Positions 40,807-42,208 of a DNA stretch of 42,208 bases are shown piece after piece; position 1 is the first letter of the stretch; each line of letters starts with the position of its first letter. Source of the stretch: Chara braunii (Eukaryota; Streptophyta; Charophyceae; Charales; Characeae). The stretch is taken from the NCBI GenBank assembly GCA_003427395.1, contig BFEA01000288.1, positions 1,480,749-1,522,956 of the forward strand, in the 5' to 3' direction. The notes under the pieces were generated by a model. That model was not told the origin of the DNA. It did no database searches and was given only the letters and a program-made list of their open reading frames with translations. The position numbers and the translations under genes were made by a program.

Positions 40807-40997
40807 TCTTATGCAACAGTGCTTTGCAGATGCCCAGAGTGTGCAGTGGCATGTGTCCTGTGTGAGCGCACAGCATCACGCGTGAGACGTCCAGGATGGT
40901 CNTCTTATGCAACAGTGCTTTGCAGATGCCCAGAGTGTGCAGTGGCATGTGTCCTGTGTGAGCGCACAGCATCACGCGTGAGACGTCCAGGATGGTC
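40807..40997. repeat. Identical 95-bp copies flanking a single N
   Basis: 40807-40901 and 40903-40997 are identical and separated by one N at 40902. This is the signature of two contig ends with an uncollapsed overlap. The biological sequence probably has one copy. Confidence 0.9.
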
Positions 40998-41164
40998 TTG
41001 TGTGTGTGAACAGTGTGTTGTTGGGCGTTGAGTCGCCATAGTCAGTTGAGAATGAACTCTTGTCTCGAAGCCATATCTCTGAGTATTGAGTAGGCACATG
41101 TCGCCAGTTTGCTGCGCTACTGTTTGCACGCGTGAAAATTGTAAGTGAAAGCTAGTCTGTTCAT

Positions 41165-41236
41165 AATAGTCATAATAATAATAATAATAATAATATAATA
41201 GTAATAATAATAATAATAACAATAATAATAATAATG
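41165..41236. repeat. (AAT)n microsatellite
   Basis: Interrupted AAT/AATA repeats directly before duplicate unit D copy 2, mirroring the arrangement before copy 1. Confidence 0.95.
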
Positions 41237-41239
41237 CAG

Positions 41240-41720
41240 GTAAAATAAACAACAGCGAGATGACAAGTGCAGATTACACCATTACGTTGAAAGCCACATA
41301 GTTACATCGGGTTCAGAGAGTACATTGCACCAATAATATGCCAACGGAGGTTCGTAGAAGTGAAACCCAAATATCAAGGAGCCTACCCTCCCTTCATCAG
41401 CACGAGAGTTCAGTCTCTCTTCTCTCACTCTTGACACTCAGTGCCCAACCTACTTCTGCACAACTGCTACAGCCTAAGAGTTGTCAGTGCAACCGTTGTC
41501 ATCAGCGACAGCCCAAAGTACTTGAAGATGCTGCCCATGCAGACCATCGCCAATACAAGGTAAGCGTCCTCATGTCATCATCACCATCATTCTCCACCTA
41601 CCCCCTGTCTATCTCCCTCACTCATTACTCTCTCTCTCCTTTCTCTCTGTGGGATTTGTTAAGGGATTTGGAAAACAGTCTGCTAAGACTGGAGGCTCAG
41701 CACGTTACCTGACCTATATG
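41240..41720 (+). repeat. Diverged duplicate unit D, copy 2
   Basis: Counterpart of 39,730-40,110, about 1.5 kb downstream in the same orientation. A 124-codon frame (41,338-41,712) spans it but is not kept in copy 1, so coding is unlikely. Downstream both copies enter GTCTGT-rich sequence. Confidence 0.5.
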
Positions 41721-41759
41721 TCCTCTAATACAGGCCCAGGGCCTTCGTTAGTAGTCTGT

Positions 41760-42208
41760 GCCTAACTGCCCCAGCCCATGTTTCCCCTGTTATTCCCGTC
41801 TGTTTGCCCGCTGTTGCCTGTTCGTACACGGTCTTCTTGCCTCTATTGTAGCCTGTATCTCTCTGTTGTAGTCTGCGTCTGGTGTTCCGTCTGTTTCGAC
41901 TATGCCAGTTGGATCTATTATCCGAATGCGTCTTTCTGACAGTCTGTGTTGTCCATGTTGAGCCCGTCTATCTGTTACAACCTGTCTAGTGTCGGTGCCT
42001 GGCCGTCTTTTCGTAGGCCTGTCCGTCTGTATTTTCTCTTTTGGTCAGTCTGTTTGTTCGTTCGCCTGGTATTTGTCTGTTCACCCGGTATGTTTGATCA
42101 CCTGGTATGTATAATCACCCGGTATGTCTGTTCACCCGGCATATTTGTCTGTCCCCCTGGTATTGTCTGTTCACCCGGTATGTCTGATCACCCGATATGT
42201 CTGATCAC
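41760..42208. repeat. GTCTGT-rich zone ending in a CACCCGGTATG tandem repeat
   Basis: CACCCGGTATG and variants recur about every 17-20 bp from 42,064 to the window end (42082, 42099, 42116, 42133, 42172, 42189), joined by TCTGTT or TCTGAT. The array continues beyond the window. Confidence 0.85.

Noticed and set aside
40512-41031. Cys-rich open frames around 40.5-41.0 kb
   Set aside because: They follow the 79-bp tandem repeat and run across the N junction, so they are repeat and assembly artefacts.

Overview
The window looks like a gene-poor, repeat-dominated stretch of nuclear DNA from a eukaryote of the green lineage. The clearest family-level evidence is a plant-type L1 LINE on the minus strand at about 19.8-27.2 kb. 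It has a CCHC zinc-knuckle ORF1, an APE-type endonuclease and a non-LTR reverse transcriptase, and it is broken by nonsense and frameshift changes. tRNA-derived SINE heads, U6-snRNA-like sequence, GA/AAT/AATC microsatellites and AT-rich spacers point the same way. A charophyte alga such as Chara, or another large plant genome, would fit, but that is inference. No prokaryotic operon, rRNA, functional tRNA or intact host gene was recognised.

Layout. 0-2 kb: a GA microsatellite, a tRNA-derived SINE and a cluster of direct and inverted repeats. 2.2-5.2 kb: two adjacent repeat families. R1 (about 2 kb, TATA box, possible poly(A) signal) is followed by R2 (about 0.7 kb, partly duplicated). The same R1-R2 order on the same strand recurs at 27.8-31.3 kb; further R2 pieces lie at 18.8 kb (+) and 36.8 kb (-). 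5.3-6.3 kb: a frameshifted remnant of an unknown gene with a plausible small intron. 7-10 kb: short tandem duplications. 10.25-10.47 kb: a U6-snRNA-like sequence inside a run of hairpins. 10.5-15.8 kb: GC- and CTG-rich sequence without a gene I can name. 15.8-17.0 kb: an array of about 16 hairpin repeats. 17.3-18.45 kb: isolated hairpins and two branched foldbacks. 19.37-19.66 kb: TATA box, tRNA-like head, four perfect hairpins and a U6-like 3' tail. 19.8-27.2 kb: the LINE. 31.5-37 kb: SINEs, palindromes and microsatellites. 38.37-38.89 kb: a second hairpin array with an exact 161-bp higher-order period. 39.6-42.2 kb: a diverged tandem duplication with microsatellites, plus a one-N assembly junction flanked by identical 95-bp copies.

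The unusual theme is secondary structure. Two unrelated tandem arrays, the R2 family and the tRNA/U6 chimera all form perfect or near-perfect stems. Between copies the stem sequences change on both sides so that pairing is kept. This is the pattern expected for selected RNA (or cruciform) structure, and it is the best candidate here for something undescribed. All comparisons were made by eye; no alignment, folding or database search was run.
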